DNA of 64,000 nt from Fictibacillus sp. BK138 (GTDB taxonomy: Bacteria; Bacillota; Bacilli; Bacillales; Fictibacillaceae). The notes below the pieces were generated by a model. It had not been told where the DNA came from. It saw only the letters and a list, made by a program, of their open reading frames with translations, and ran no database searches. This document shows, one piece after another, positions 52,107 to 61,231 of this stretch (its first letter is position 1; the number at the start of each line of letters is the position of its first letter). The stretch is from contig NZ_SGXL01000001.1 of NCBI RefSeq assembly GCF_004216955.1, positions 909,925 to 973,924 on the forward strand, in the 5' to 3' direction. The translations under genes were made by a program, and so were the position numbers.

Positions 52107-53171
52107 TTATTGGGATATACCCGATTCGGTAATCTTCAGGTTATATACAACATTAATATCCATATCTTTATACTGATCCCGATATTTTTGAAGATTAAAT
52201 CCCTTCGTTTGAGAGCGGACATGCTCCCCAATACCTAGCGGATCTATATTTAACTTTTGAAATTTACGGGTTAACTCTAAAGCATGATGTTCGAGTTCTT
52301 TTTTTATGTTTTTTTCAATCCCTTTTACTACTCTTGGATCACCCGCATTAACCTTTGTATATTCGGTTAGACGGCCTTTTACATCTACGATGATCATGAC
52401 CTTCTTATGAGGCTTCTGAATGATTTCAAAATGCATTTTACTTTTTAAAATTTCAAGATTGCCTTTATATCCTTTGGTCGAAAACTGAAAACTTCCCTCG
52501 TTAAAATTTTGAAACAAAGTCTTAAATATCAGGATTTGATGTTCATCTATTGATCCAACCATTTTATCATCCTTAAAAAGTGCAAGCCCTATAATTTTTA
52601 CTGCATCATCCTTTTTTGATAAGTACGGCATAACAGGATCCATACAATCTGCGAAAAATGCGTATAAAAACGTATGAAAATTTAAATACGGCAGATTAGA
52701 AAAGTTTTCATTTTGTTTGATCAAGTTACTAAAATAGTTTCCATCAGAATTTGTGTAATTATAATCATCCGATAAAACACTCTCTGCATCTTGTTTCGTG
52801 ATACCCAGATAAATCGCTCTTCCTACACCAGGATCTCTTTGCAGCGTATCCAATGTTTCCATGATTCCTTGTTTTGCAAGCTCTGCGCTAAATAACACCG
52901 TATTTAATTTTCCTATAAAGAGAGGTCTCGCTGTCATTTCATTTAATTCGTTTCTAATTTCTTTCGATGTTTCTCCAGAGGCAGTTAAATATTTCATTTT
53001 AAAAGTTTGTTCGTTAATAAATATCGGATAATTGATTGTACCTTTTATTTCATTGTCTTTTGATGCTTTATCAAATCCAAGTGTTCTTACGATTGTAATG
53101 TCATCCAAAACTTCTCTTTCTGCACATCCACTTAATAAGAAACACATAAAAAGGAGAATTAATTTCTTCAT
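52107..53171 (-). CDS. Spore germination protein Ger(x)C (lipoprotein)
   Basis: The C subunit of a GerA-type nutrient receptor: a lipoprotein on the outer face of the spore inner membrane. It has 354 residues. The lipobox LSGC ends at Cys16, followed by the family pattern IVRTLGFDKASKDNEIKGTI and SKEIRNELNEMTARPLFIGK. The ATG follows aaaaaaggagcaaaaaa and overlaps the gerB stop by 4 nt. It is the last gene of the hydrolase-gerA-gerB-gerC operon. Confidence 0.92.
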   Translation of the reverse strand: MKKLILLFMCFLLSGCAEREVLDDITIVRTLGFDKASKDNEIKGTINYPIFINEQTFKMKYLTASGETSKEIRNELNEMTARPLFIGKLNTVLFSAELAKQGIMETLDTLQRDPGVGRAIYLGITKQDAESVLSDDYNYTNSDGNYFSNLIKQNENFSNLPYLNFHTFLYAFFADCMDPVMPYLSKKDDAVKIIGLALFKDDKMVGSIDEHQILIFKTLFQNFNEGSFQFSTKGYKGNLEILKSKMHFEIIQKPHKKVMIIVDVKGRLTEYTKVNAGDPRVVKGIEKNIKKELEHHALELTRKFQKLNIDPLGIGEHVRSQTKGFNLQKYRDQYKDMDINVVYNLKITESGISQ

Positions 53172-54274
53172 TTTTTTGCTCCTTTTTTAAAAATACTAAT
53201 TACAAAAAGCAGTGGTAAATAGGCATAAAACAAATAATATGCGATTTTTCCTGTATAGTTATTTAGTTCATCTACTTGAAAGCGGGTTGTGAAAAATGCA
53301 GGAGCAAGAAATAAAATTAGAGAAACAGGAATTACCGATAATCTGATCTTAATATCAAACACACGGTTTAAACCGCGGCAAGAAGCCCAAAGTGCTAATG
53401 CCAGGTTGATGAGAATTACAATACCGAAAAATGATATCCCTATATATTCAAACCGCTCGATAAAAGGGAAGGTAACGATCTTCCATTCCTGAAGGGTCGG
53501 CCAGGTTAATCCCTGCAACTGCTTCGGGCTGAAATACATCAGTGTGGAAATGGTTGTAATAATATAAATAACCGTGGTCGATGCTGAACCATAATGAGCC
53601 CATTTTTGTGCCTTTTTTGAATCTTGAATATGAGGATAATAGGCGAGTAAATATTCAAAGCCAATAAAACTTAAAACCATCACTTTAAATGCCTGATAAA
53701 AATCTTCTAACTCATGATCGAAAAAAGGCATTAGATTGATTACATGTCCATGTTTTATTGGGAAGTAGTGAGTAAACATAATCCATAAGGTTAAAACAAA
53801 GCAGAAGAACGCAATACCTGTAATAACGCGAAATCCTTTTGATACGATGTAATATGCTAAACCTGCAAAGATTAAAGAAAGTGTCCACGTTGGTATACCT
53901 GGAAACATCCAGTTTTGTACGGCTTCAATAAATGTGCGGAGAACTACAACCGCTGTAGCCAGGTAGTACAAGGAAAGCAATAAACTCAACGGTATGGACA
54001 GCCATTTTCCAAAGAATTGATGGTGGATATTAAAGATATCTCCGCCATGCTTGTTCAAAATAGAAAACATCATCCAAATAACAAGATGGATGCCTAAGCC
54101 TCCCGCTATAACAACAAGCCAGCTGTCCTGATTAACAAACTTCGCTATATATCTAACAAAACCAAGGATCCCAACGCCAATTTGTGCCCCAATAACTAAA
54201 AAGAAAACGAGTTGTGGCGCAATTTTGGCGTTTTCATGAACTTGAGGCGGAAATTTACTTTTATTCAAATTCAT
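53168..54274 (-). CDS. Spore germination protein GerB-type permease
   Basis: The B subunit of a GerA-type receptor, a membrane protein of the amino-acid permease-like (APC) superfamily that binds germinant. It has 368 residues and about ten spans. FFLVIGAQIGVGILGFVRYIA is TM1, and FKVMVLSFIGFEYLLAYYPHI is in the middle. ATG 54274 is 6 nt after gaggg; the TTG three bases earlier is less likely. It overlaps the gerA end and the gerC start, giving tight translational coupling. Confidence 0.92.
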   Translation of the reverse strand: MNLNKSKFPPQVHENAKIAPQLVFFLVIGAQIGVGILGFVRYIAKFVNQDSWLVVIAGGLGIHLVIWMMFSILNKHGGDIFNIHHQFFGKWLSIPLSLLLSLYYLATAVVVLRTFIEAVQNWMFPGIPTWTLSLIFAGLAYYIVSKGFRVITGIAFFCFVLTLWIMFTHYFPIKHGHVINLMPFFDHELEDFYQAFKVMVLSFIGFEYLLAYYPHIQDSKKAQKWAHYGSASTTVIYIITTISTLMYFSPKQLQGLTWPTLQEWKIVTFPFIERFEYIGISFFGIVILINLALALWASCRGLNRVFDIKIRLSVIPVSLILFLAPAFFTTRFQVDELNNYTGKIAYYLFYAYLPLLFVISIFKKGAKK

Positions 54275-55742
54275 CAATATCCCTCTTTTTCCACCAGCTC
54301 ATTTTCCGTTTTTCTTTGACCTTTAATTGTTTAGGTCTTTCTTTTTGCATAAAAAATGGCAGTCTTATAAACGAATCCTTCCAATCAGAGAGTCTGGGAG
54401 GATAAATAGGAGCAAGATACGGTCTTCCTAGAGAAGTTAAAGCCAGCAAATGTGAAATAATCATCATTAATCCCAGTGTTAAACTTAGAAGTCCCCAAAA
54501 GCCTGAAAGAATAATCATCGGAAAACGAAGAAGCCTTATTGCATTGCTCATTCGATATACAGGTGTTGTAAAGGAAGCAAGTGCTGATAAAGCGACAATA
54601 ATTAAAAGAACGTTACTGGTTAAGCCCGCTTCAACAGATGCAGTTCCTATAACGATCCCTCCAACGATACCGATCGTTTGTCCTACTTTCGTAGGTAAAC
54701 GAGCTCCAGCTTCTCTTAATAATTCAATAGTTAATTCCAGGAACAAAGCTTCCAGCACAGGTGGAAAAGGGATGTCTGTCCTTGAAGTCGTGAGCGTTGA
54801 TAATAGATCATCCGGTATCAATTCAGGGTGGTAGGTGATTACGGAAACATATAAAGGTGTTGCAAAAATGGAAAAGAATACGGCAAACATTCTCATTAAG
54901 CGGAATAGAGAAGCAATATGCCACGATACAAAGTAGTCATCAAATGCCGAAAAGAATTCTAAGATCGAGACAGGTCCATAAACACCATGGGGAGATCCTT
55001 GTGTTATGAATGCAACTTTGCCTTCAATCAAAGATGCAACAATTCTGTCAGGTCTTTCTGTATCGATAAATTGCGGGAAGATCGACATTTTATTGTCTTC
55101 AATCATTTGAATCAAGTATGAGCTGTCCAAAATGTGATCATATTCAATTCCAGCTAACCGGTCCTTCAATGTCTTAACATTTTGCTCGTTCGCAATATCC
55201 TTTAAATAAAGAACAGCCACCTTCGTTTTAGAGCGCAAGCCGATTTCGATGAGCTCAATCTGTAAAGCAGAGGTCGGCAGCCTTTTTTGAATCAGCACCA
55301 AGTTTGTTTCTAAATCCTCATTAAAAGCTTCTTTTGGACCGATCACGCTAAATTCTACTTCTGGTACACTTATGGCTCTGACAGTCTGTTCTTTCATGAC
55401 ATGAACGAAAACCATCCCTGAAGATGACCGTTTCTTCAGTGCAACACATCCCTGCAGAATCATAGCATTGATCGTTTTATTATCAGGGCTCTCATCCCAA
55501 TGTTTATTTCCAAATGGAAGCTGCTCATACATTTCTTTACTTGAGAGCTTCTGATGGTCTTGTAAGAAACGAAGCACCTCTTTATTAAAACGTTCCTGTG
55601 AGATCAAAGACTCAATATAGCCAGATTCCCAGTCCGAAATACCAGTTTCTTGCCATAGGATATTGTTATCTAACTGTTTATTTTCTTTTTTCTCTGTACT
55701 GCGGTTGGATTTTATCGATTTCCCTGTTTTAAAGAATTTCAT
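54261..55742 (-). CDS. Spore germination protein GerA-type subunit
   Basis: The A subunit of a GerA-family germinant receptor/ion channel. It has 493 residues. A large hydrophilic N-terminal part (about 1-270) contains DRLAGIEYDHILDSSYLIQ and FPQFIDTERPDRIVASLIEG. The membrane part has the signature DIPFPPVLEALFLELTIELL and LPTKVGQTIGIVGGIVIGTASVEAG. The basic C-terminus ends in KKRDIDEFE. ATG 55742 follows aaggggcaagcc and overlaps the end of the alpha/beta hydrolase gene. Confidence 0.94.
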   Translation of the reverse strand: MKFFKTGKSIKSNRSTEKKENKQLDNNILWQETGISDWESGYIESLISQERFNKEVLRFLQDHQKLSSKEMYEQLPFGNKHWDESPDNKTINAMILQGCVALKKRSSSGMVFVHVMKEQTVRAISVPEVEFSVIGPKEAFNEDLETNLVLIQKRLPTSALQIELIEIGLRSKTKVAVLYLKDIANEQNVKTLKDRLAGIEYDHILDSSYLIQMIEDNKMSIFPQFIDTERPDRIVASLIEGKVAFITQGSPHGVYGPVSILEFFSAFDDYFVSWHIASLFRLMRMFAVFFSIFATPLYVSVITYHPELIPDDLLSTLTTSRTDIPFPPVLEALFLELTIELLREAGARLPTKVGQTIGIVGGIVIGTASVEAGLTSNVLLIIVALSALASFTTPVYRMSNAIRLLRFPMIILSGFWGLLSLTLGLMMIISHLLALTSLGRPYLAPIYPPRLSDWKDSFIRLPFFMQKERPKQLKVKEKRKMSWWKKRDIDEFE

Positions 55743-56601
55743 GGCTTGCCCCTTCTGGCTGGGCGATAAAACGAAGAATTTCGTTTGTGATTTCTTCTGG
55801 TTTTTCTTCCATTACAAGATGGCCGCATTTTTCATAGACAATGAGTTCTGCGTTTGGGAGATCGTGTTTAAGCCTATAACCGGTCTTCAAAGGGATAACT
55901 TTGTCTTCCTTACCCCAGATCATCAATACTGGCTGAGTGATCTCTTTTAATTCCTCCGAACTCATATCTCCCTCGCGGTGCCTTAAAAGCCGTATCAAAC
56001 AATGGGGAAAAGCTGCTTCACTTATCGGTTTGCTGTATCCGTCGATCATTTCTTGCGTGACTAATTTCGAATCATGCAAGACGGCCAATAGGTTTTGTTT
56101 CACATCTTTTTTTTGAATCCAGCTTTTCATCCCCCATGTAAACAAAGGTAAATATGAGCACGCGATCAACGAACGGCTAGCGCGTTTTACATAGGAACAG
56201 CAGCCAAGAAGAATAAGCTTTTTAATCCGTTCTGGCGCTTTTCTTGCAGCATGCATACAAATTTGACCGCCCATTGAATGGCCGATTAATATAACATCTT
56301 GAATATTCAGCTTATCTAAAAAATCGATGATTAATTGTCCATAATTACTAAGCTTATAGATAAAACTCGTAGATTTTTCACTCTGACCGAAACCAGGCAG
56401 ATCAAGAGCAATCACTTTATATTCTTTTGTTAGATAAGGAAGTAATTTTCTGAAACTGATTGTAGATGATAAAAACCCATGAACGAGAACGATTACTTTT
56501 GCATCAGGGCTTTCATGATTGAAGTATTCGTAATAGATTTCTACATTGTTTACATTTAACCGGTATCCAGGAACAAATGGATGTTGTTTATTTACGGCCA
56601 T
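55729..56601 (-). CDS. Alpha/beta hydrolase, first gene of the ger operon
   Basis: A 290-residue serine hydrolase. IVLVHGFLSSTISFRKLL provides the oxyanion region, LIGHSMGGQICMHAARK the nucleophile Ser (about residue 109), MIWGKEDKVIP the Asp (about 234), and EKCGHLVMEEKPEE the His (about 263). There is no signal peptide. The ATG follows ggagggtgaaagttc, and the stop overlaps gerA by 14 nt, so it is translated as part of the germinant-receptor operon. The substrate is unknown; a role in spore lipid or germinant-ester chemistry is speculation. Confidence 0.88.
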   Translation of the reverse strand: MAVNKQHPFVPGYRLNVNNVEIYYEYFNHESPDAKVIVLVHGFLSSTISFRKLLPYLTKEYKVIALDLPGFGQSEKSTSFIYKLSNYGQLIIDFLDKLNIQDVILIGHSMGGQICMHAARKAPERIKKLILLGCCSYVKRASRSLIACSYLPLFTWGMKSWIQKKDVKQNLLAVLHDSKLVTQEMIDGYSKPISEAAFPHCLIRLLRHREGDMSSEELKEITQPVLMIWGKEDKVIPLKTGYRLKHDLPNAELIVYEKCGHLVMEEKPEEITNEILRFIAQPEGASHEIL

Positions 56602-56824
56602 GAACTTTCACCCTCCGTCCGCAAAAATCTTATACGTAGTTTTACCAAAGCCACACAAGATACAAGGTGTAATTATTTCCTTTAATTTAAAGGTTGTTTC
56701 ATCGCGTGTTTCCTGCATTTCCTTCAAAATTTGTGCGTTTGTCTCTATTCCTCTTTACCTGCTTCGTACATATTTTAATAAGGAGTAAGAACGCATAAAG
56801 AAAAGAAATGAAGGAGGTAGCAGG

Positions 56825-56977
56825 ATGGCATTTCCATATTATCCTTACTATTATCCGTATGCAGGTGGCTACGGTTATGGCGGCTATGGCTACGGTTGGA
56901 TCTGGGCTGTAATAATAATCTTGTTTATTCTCATCTTGATATTTGGTGGCTGGTGGTGGTGGAACACCAGAGATTAA
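56825..56977 (+). CDS. YjcZ-like small Gly/Tyr-rich membrane peptide
   Basis: A 50-residue peptide: an aromatic N-terminus (MAFPYYPYYYPYAGG), Gly/Tyr repeats (YGYGGYGYG), a hydrophobic segment WAVIIILFILILIFGG, then WWWW and a short polar end. It resembles the YjcZ/YczN-type small sporulation proteins of Bacilli, which end in a similar hydrophobic stretch. A strong aaggaggt lies 6-8 nt upstream and a terminator follows. It is divergent from the ger operon. Confidence 0.78.
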   Translation: MAFPYYPYYYPYAGGYGYGGYGYGWIWAVIIILFILILIFGGWWWWNTRD

Positions 56978-56981
56978 CAGA

Positions 56982-57021
56982 TTAAGGCTTGGAGGTAGGG
57001 TCTTCAGGCCTTTTTTTGCTT
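56982..57021 (+). terminator. Terminator of the YjcZ-like gene
   Basis: AAGGC and GCCTT pair, with an imperfect TG..CA inner stem, followed by seven T residues. Confidence 0.65.
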
Positions 57022-57076
57022 AAAGTATGATTGAAGCGTTATGCGGGGATAATGAAGTAAAAAATGGAGAGATGAT

Positions 57077-57316
57077 ATGCACAGTCGTCAGACAGTTCGC
57101 TATATTTGTGAAGAGTATACTAGCGGAAACTGTTATTACTACAAAAGTGAAATTATTACACATGATAATTGGAAAAATCTTGACTCCCTTTCCTGGTCAA
57201 GGCCCCGTCCAATTTCAAAGAGAACCTTTTTGAAACAAAAAAAAGCGGGCTATAAAACAGAGCATAAGTTTATTAAAAAAGAACCTGCTGTGGTCATAGC
57301 ATTGCCTCAATTGTAA
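57077..57316 (+). CDS. Unrecognised small basic protein
   Basis: A 79-residue basic protein with an aromatic, Cys-containing start (YICEEYTSGNCYYYKSE) and a Lys-rich middle. I recognise no family. ATG at 57077 has ggagagatg just upstream, and the stop is directly followed by a strong terminator, both of which support a real gene. An overlapping frame (57027-57233) lacks these signs. Confidence 0.6.
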   Translation: MHSRQTVRYICEEYTSGNCYYYKSEIITHDNWKNLDSLSWSRPRPISKRTFLKQKKAGYKTEHKFIKKEPAVVIALPQL

Positions 57317-57347
57317 AACCGCCTTTCTCATGGCGGTTTTGTTCTGT
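57315..57347 (+). terminator. Terminator before array D
   Basis: AAAACCGCC pairs with GGCGGTTTT (9 bp), followed by GTTCTGTTCT. Confidence 0.82.
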
Positions 57348-57403
57348 TCTATGGATTTTTTTTGTCATTACAGTCAGCTGAACACGTAAGGAGTTTGTGC
57401 TTT

Positions 57404-57504
57404 GAGCGAAAAAGAAAGATTTTGAGCGAAACGAGAGCGCGTTTGAGCGTAACTCAGCGTTTTTGAGCGAAACTCAAAGAATCTGAGCGAACGTGTAATA
57501 AAAA
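57404..57504 (+). repeat. 20-21-bp-period array D (5 units)
   Basis: GAGCGA-type cores start at 57404, 57424, 57445, 57465 and 57485, with spacings of 20, 21, 20, 20. Typical units read TTTGAGCGAAAC or TTTGAGCGTAAC followed by about 9 variable bases. It begins 57 nt after a terminator and lies about 125 nt before the lyase gene. Confidence 0.85.
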
Positions 57505-57628
57505 TAAGAACACGTACCGTGAAGGTTATACCCAAAGAGAAAACAAAGCAAATAATTGAAAATAGGATTACATACATTCGGCTGATGGGAATACAAGTCA
57601 TAAGAGGCTATAAAAAGGAGTGAACGAA

Positions 57629-59011
57629 GTGGACAAATATCGAATTGCCAAGGACACGTTGGGTGAAGTGAAAGTTCCTGAAGATGTTTATTATGGTGCT
57701 CAAACTCAGAGAGCGGTAAATAATTTTCCAATAAGCGGTCTCAGACTGCCTTTTTCTTTTATTAAAGCTCAAGCGATCATCAAAGCCAGTGCTGCCGCTG
57801 CCAATAAAGAATGCGGTGTTTTAGACACTAAAAAAGCTGACAGTATTATTCAGGCTGCTGAAGAAATCATCAATGGCAGATGGAACGACCAATTTGTTGT
57901 GGATGTATACCAAGCAGGTGCAGGCACCTCACAAAATATGAATGTTAATGAGGTAATCGCTTCAAGAGCGGCTGAGATTCTAGGTGGAGAAAAAGGTGAT
58001 TGGAGTCTCGTCCATCCAAACGATGATGTAAATATGTCACAATCTACAAACGACACTATTCCAACAGCTATACATATTTCAATTGCGGGTCAGCTATATG
58101 AAACGCTGTATCCTGCTTTAGATCATTTACTTGAAGTCTTGGAAGAAAAAGTAAAAGAATTCCATCCTGTTGTCAAAGCAGGTCGTACACATTTGCAGGA
58201 TGCGGTGCCGATTAGGTTGGGGAGTGAATTTAAAGGATATAAAGGAGCTGTTCATTCTGTAAAAAAAGCTATAAAAGATGCTGAAAAGTATTTATTCGAA
58301 CTTGGTTTAGGCGGAAATGCAGTAGGAACCGGAATTAATGCCCACGAGAAATATGCAGGTCTTGCCATAAAGGAGATTGCGAACCGTACGAACCTGCCAT
58401 TCACACAAAGCGAAAACACGTATATGTTCATGCAAAATACAAATGCTGCGATCCGTATTAGCGGCCACTTAAGAGAACTAGCGATTCATCTCATAAAGAT
58501 CTCAAGCGACTTGCGTCTGTTGAGCAGCGGACCGAGAACTGGACTTGCAGAAATAACACTGCCGGCGGTCCAGCCTGGTTCTTCTATCATGCCAGGAAAG
58601 ATAAACCCGGTCATTCTAGAGAATTTATATATGATTTGTTCACAGGTTGTTGGTAACGACTCCTGTGTAACGACTGCAGCGATCGGCAGCCAGCTTGAAA
58701 TCAATCCAATGATGCCTGTAATCGGTTATAATGTTTTGCAATCTATTTCGATCATAAGCAACGGGATGAATGTATTTACGGATAAATGCCTGAAGGGAAT
58801 CAGCGCGAATAAAGAGAGAATTAAAGAGTGGCTCGACCAAAGTCTTTCCCTGGTAACAGCATTGAATCCTCATATCGGATATGAAAAGGCAGCTGCACTG
58901 GCAAAAGAAAGCTTTGAGTCAGGGAAAACGTTGAAAGACCTTTTAATTGAAAAAGATTTATTCACACCGGAAGAAGCGGAGCGTATTTTAGATCCGAACT
59001 CGATGATTTAA
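57629..59011 (+). CDS. Aspartase/fumarase superfamily lyase, probably aspartate ammonia-lyase
   Basis: A 460-residue class II fumarase/aspartase-family enzyme. The signature GSSIMPGKINP is near residue 315, and GRTHLQDAVP and NDDVNMSQSTND are substrate-site motifs. QAGAGTSQNMNVNEV is closer to aspartases (GGAGTSxNMNxNEV) than to fumarases (TGSGTxSNMNMNEV), and STND and the C-terminus (NPHIGYEKAA..LDPNSM) also lean that way. Downstream asnB would link it to aspartate metabolism. GTG 57629 is chosen; GTG 57620 overlaps aaagga. Fumarase activity is not excluded. Confidence 0.8.
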   Translation: MDKYRIAKDTLGEVKVPEDVYYGAQTQRAVNNFPISGLRLPFSFIKAQAIIKASAAAANKECGVLDTKKADSIIQAAEEIINGRWNDQFVVDVYQAGAGTSQNMNVNEVIASRAAEILGGEKGDWSLVHPNDDVNMSQSTNDTIPTAIHISIAGQLYETLYPALDHLLEVLEEKVKEFHPVVKAGRTHLQDAVPIRLGSEFKGYKGAVHSVKKAIKDAEKYLFELGLGGNAVGTGINAHEKYAGLAIKEIANRTNLPFTQSENTYMFMQNTNAAIRISGHLRELAIHLIKISSDLRLLSSGPRTGLAEITLPAVQPGSSIMPGKINPVILENLYMICSQVVGNDSCVTTAAIGSQLEINPMMPVIGYNVLQSISIISNGMNVFTDKCLKGISANKERIKEWLDQSLSLVTALNPHIGYEKAAALAKESFESGKTLKDLLIEKDLFTPEEAERILDPNSMI

Positions 59012-59236
59012 TTAAAATTGTTGTAACTTTTTATTGTTTTTCTCGACAAATATAGTACAGATTCCTTGTTTTTCATTTTATTAACAAAAATGTAGTGAAT
59101 AGTTAAAAAAAGGCGTTATAATTAAAAGGTATTTCTCAAATATAGGAATTGATTTAATATATTGGAAAACTTTTTTACCTTTTGAGATTTATGAAAAACT
59201 TGATATTTGAACTGCTGATCTGGGAGGAACTTTAAA

Positions 59237-61153
59237 ATGTGCGGCTTTATTGGATATATGTTGAATACACCTGAAACTGCTGAGCAGCAGGAAACAGAAA
59301 AATTAATAGCGATGACAAACATCATTACACACAGAGGTCCGGATGATAGCGGACACTTTGTTGATCAATATGTCCGCTTTGGCTTCCGCCGTTTAAGCAT
59401 CATAGACCTAGAAAGCGGGAAACAGCCTTTATCATATGAAGACGACCGTTATTGGATCATTTTTAATGGAGAAATCTATAATTATGTTGAAATAAGAAAA
59501 GACCTTGAAGAAAAAGGTTTTGAATTTAAAACTCATTCTGATACGGAAGTCATTCTCGCTCTTTTTAGCGAAAGACGTGAAGAGGCTATGAAAGAACTTC
59601 GAGGAATGTTCGGTTTTTTAATCTGGGATAAGGAAACGAAAGAGCTATTTGGTGCCCGAGATCCCTTTGGAATCAAGCCCTTCTTTTATTTGGAAGATGA
59701 AGAAGGTTTGTATTGTGCATCTGAAAAGAAAAGCATTACTTTAGCAAAACAAGAGCAGCATATTGATGCTGAAGCACTGCATCACTATTTAACTTATCAA
59801 TTCGTACCTGAACCGATGACCCTAACTAAGGGAATCAAAAAACTTGAACCAGGGCATTATTTTGTTAAAAAAGCTGGCAGACCTTTAAAGATCAAGTCAT
59901 ATTGGAAGCCGGATTTCACTCCAAAAGATATGACAATTGAAGACGCTAAAAATGAAATTCGCTCAAGTATGCGTGACTCTGTAAAAGTGCACATGCGTTC
60001 AGATGTACCTGTTGGAGCTTTCTTATCTGGCGGCATAGATTCCAGTGCAATTGTTGCGTTGGCAAGCGAACTTCATCCATCACTGAAAACTTTTACAGTA
60101 GGGTTTGAAAGAGAAGGTTTCAGTGAGATCGATGTAGCAGTGCAAACGGCAGCTGCGCTAAATGTCGAAAACATTCATTATCTCGTTAAACCTGAAGAGT
60201 TTATAAGGGAGCTCCCAAAGATAATCTGGCATATGGATGATCCTGTTGCAGATCCAGCTGCGGTTCCATTGTATTTTGTGGCTCGTGAAGCTGCAAAACA
60301 TGTAACAGTCGTATTATCAGGTGAGGGAGCAGATGAGCTTTTTGGGGGATACAACATCTACCATGAACCAAACTCTTTACGTCACTTGTCTTCCATGCCA
60401 AAAGGGATTACAAAAGGCCTTGCTGCTCTTGCAAAGGTACTTCCTGAAGGGATGAAAGGCAAAAGCTTTCTAGAACGAGGGAGCATGACGATTGAAGAGC
60501 GTTATATTGGAAACGCCAAGATGTTTTCGGAATATGAAAAGAGTCAGTTGCTTAAAGATTATCGGTCAGCTTATAACTATAAAAATGTGACTAAACCTTT
60601 ATATGATCAAGCTGAAGCCTTTCATGATGTACACAAAATGCAATATATTGACCTTCACACATGGATGAGAGGGGATATACTCGTTAAAGCAGATAAGATG
60701 ACCATGGCTCATTCCTTGGAACTGCGAGTACCATTTTTAGATAAAGAAGTATTTAAAGTGGCTTCAAGTCTGCATCCTAATCTAACCGTAACCAACGGAA
60801 CTACTAAATATGCCTTAAGAGAGGCTATGCAAGGGATTGTCCCTGATTCAGTACTTCACCGCAGAAAATTAGGATTTCCTGTACCGATCCGGCACTGGCT
60901 GAAAAATGAAATATACGACTGGGCTAAACAACTGATTCAATCGAGCGATACGGATCAATATCTTAATAAAGATTTGGTGCTTAATCTCCTTGAAGGACAC
61001 CGTGCTGGAAGAGGAGATTACAGCAGAAAAATATGGACCGTACTGATGTTCATGCTATGGCACCAGATAAATATTGAAAAAAGATACAATTTCGGAAAGA
61101 ACGAAATGTACAATCCGAATATCGAACAGGAATTAACGTTAACAGGACGTTAA
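59237..61153 (+). CDS. asnB: Asparagine synthase (glutamine-hydrolysing)
   Basis: Makes asparagine from aspartate, glutamine and ATP. It has 638 residues. Cys2 after the initiator Met is the glutaminase nucleophile (MCGFIGYM), followed by the class II amidotransferase domain to about 215. The synthetase domain has the PP-loop LSGGIDSSAIVALA (about 262-275) and SGEGADELFGGY. It is close in length and sequence to B. subtilis AsnB. The ATG follows gggaggaactttaaa. A TATAAT at 59117-59122 may be its -10, but the -35 is weak. Confidence 0.96.
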   Translation: MCGFIGYMLNTPETAEQQETEKLIAMTNIITHRGPDDSGHFVDQYVRFGFRRLSIIDLESGKQPLSYEDDRYWIIFNGEIYNYVEIRKDLEEKGFEFKTHSDTEVILALFSERREEAMKELRGMFGFLIWDKETKELFGARDPFGIKPFFYLEDEEGLYCASEKKSITLAKQEQHIDAEALHHYLTYQFVPEPMTLTKGIKKLEPGHYFVKKAGRPLKIKSYWKPDFTPKDMTIEDAKNEIRSSMRDSVKVHMRSDVPVGAFLSGGIDSSAIVALASELHPSLKTFTVGFEREGFSEIDVAVQTAAALNVENIHYLVKPEEFIRELPKIIWHMDDPVADPAAVPLYFVAREAAKHVTVVLSGEGADELFGGYNIYHEPNSLRHLSSMPKGITKGLAALAKVLPEGMKGKSFLERGSMTIEERYIGNAKMFSEYEKSQLLKDYRSAYNYKNVTKPLYDQAEAFHDVHKMQYIDLHTWMRGDILVKADKMTMAHSLELRVPFLDKEVFKVASSLHPNLTVTNGTTKYALREAMQGIVPDSVLHRRKLGFPVPIRHWLKNEIYDWAKQLIQSSDTDQYLNKDLVLNLLEGHRAGRGDYSRKIWTVLMFMLWHQINIEKRYNFGKNEMYNPNIEQELTLTGR

Positions 61154-61170
61154 CACTCCATTTATTAATT

Positions 61171-61199
61171 TTGCTTGTACTGTATAGTTATGTTATACT
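61171..61199 (+). promoter_or_regulatory. Sigma-A promoter of yugI
   Basis: TTGCTT (61171-61176), a 17-bp spacer and TATACT (61194-61199), 32 nt before the yugI ATG. Confidence 0.65.
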
Positions 61200-61231
61200 T
61201 AACAGGTTAAAAAATAGTTAGGAGTGTTTTC

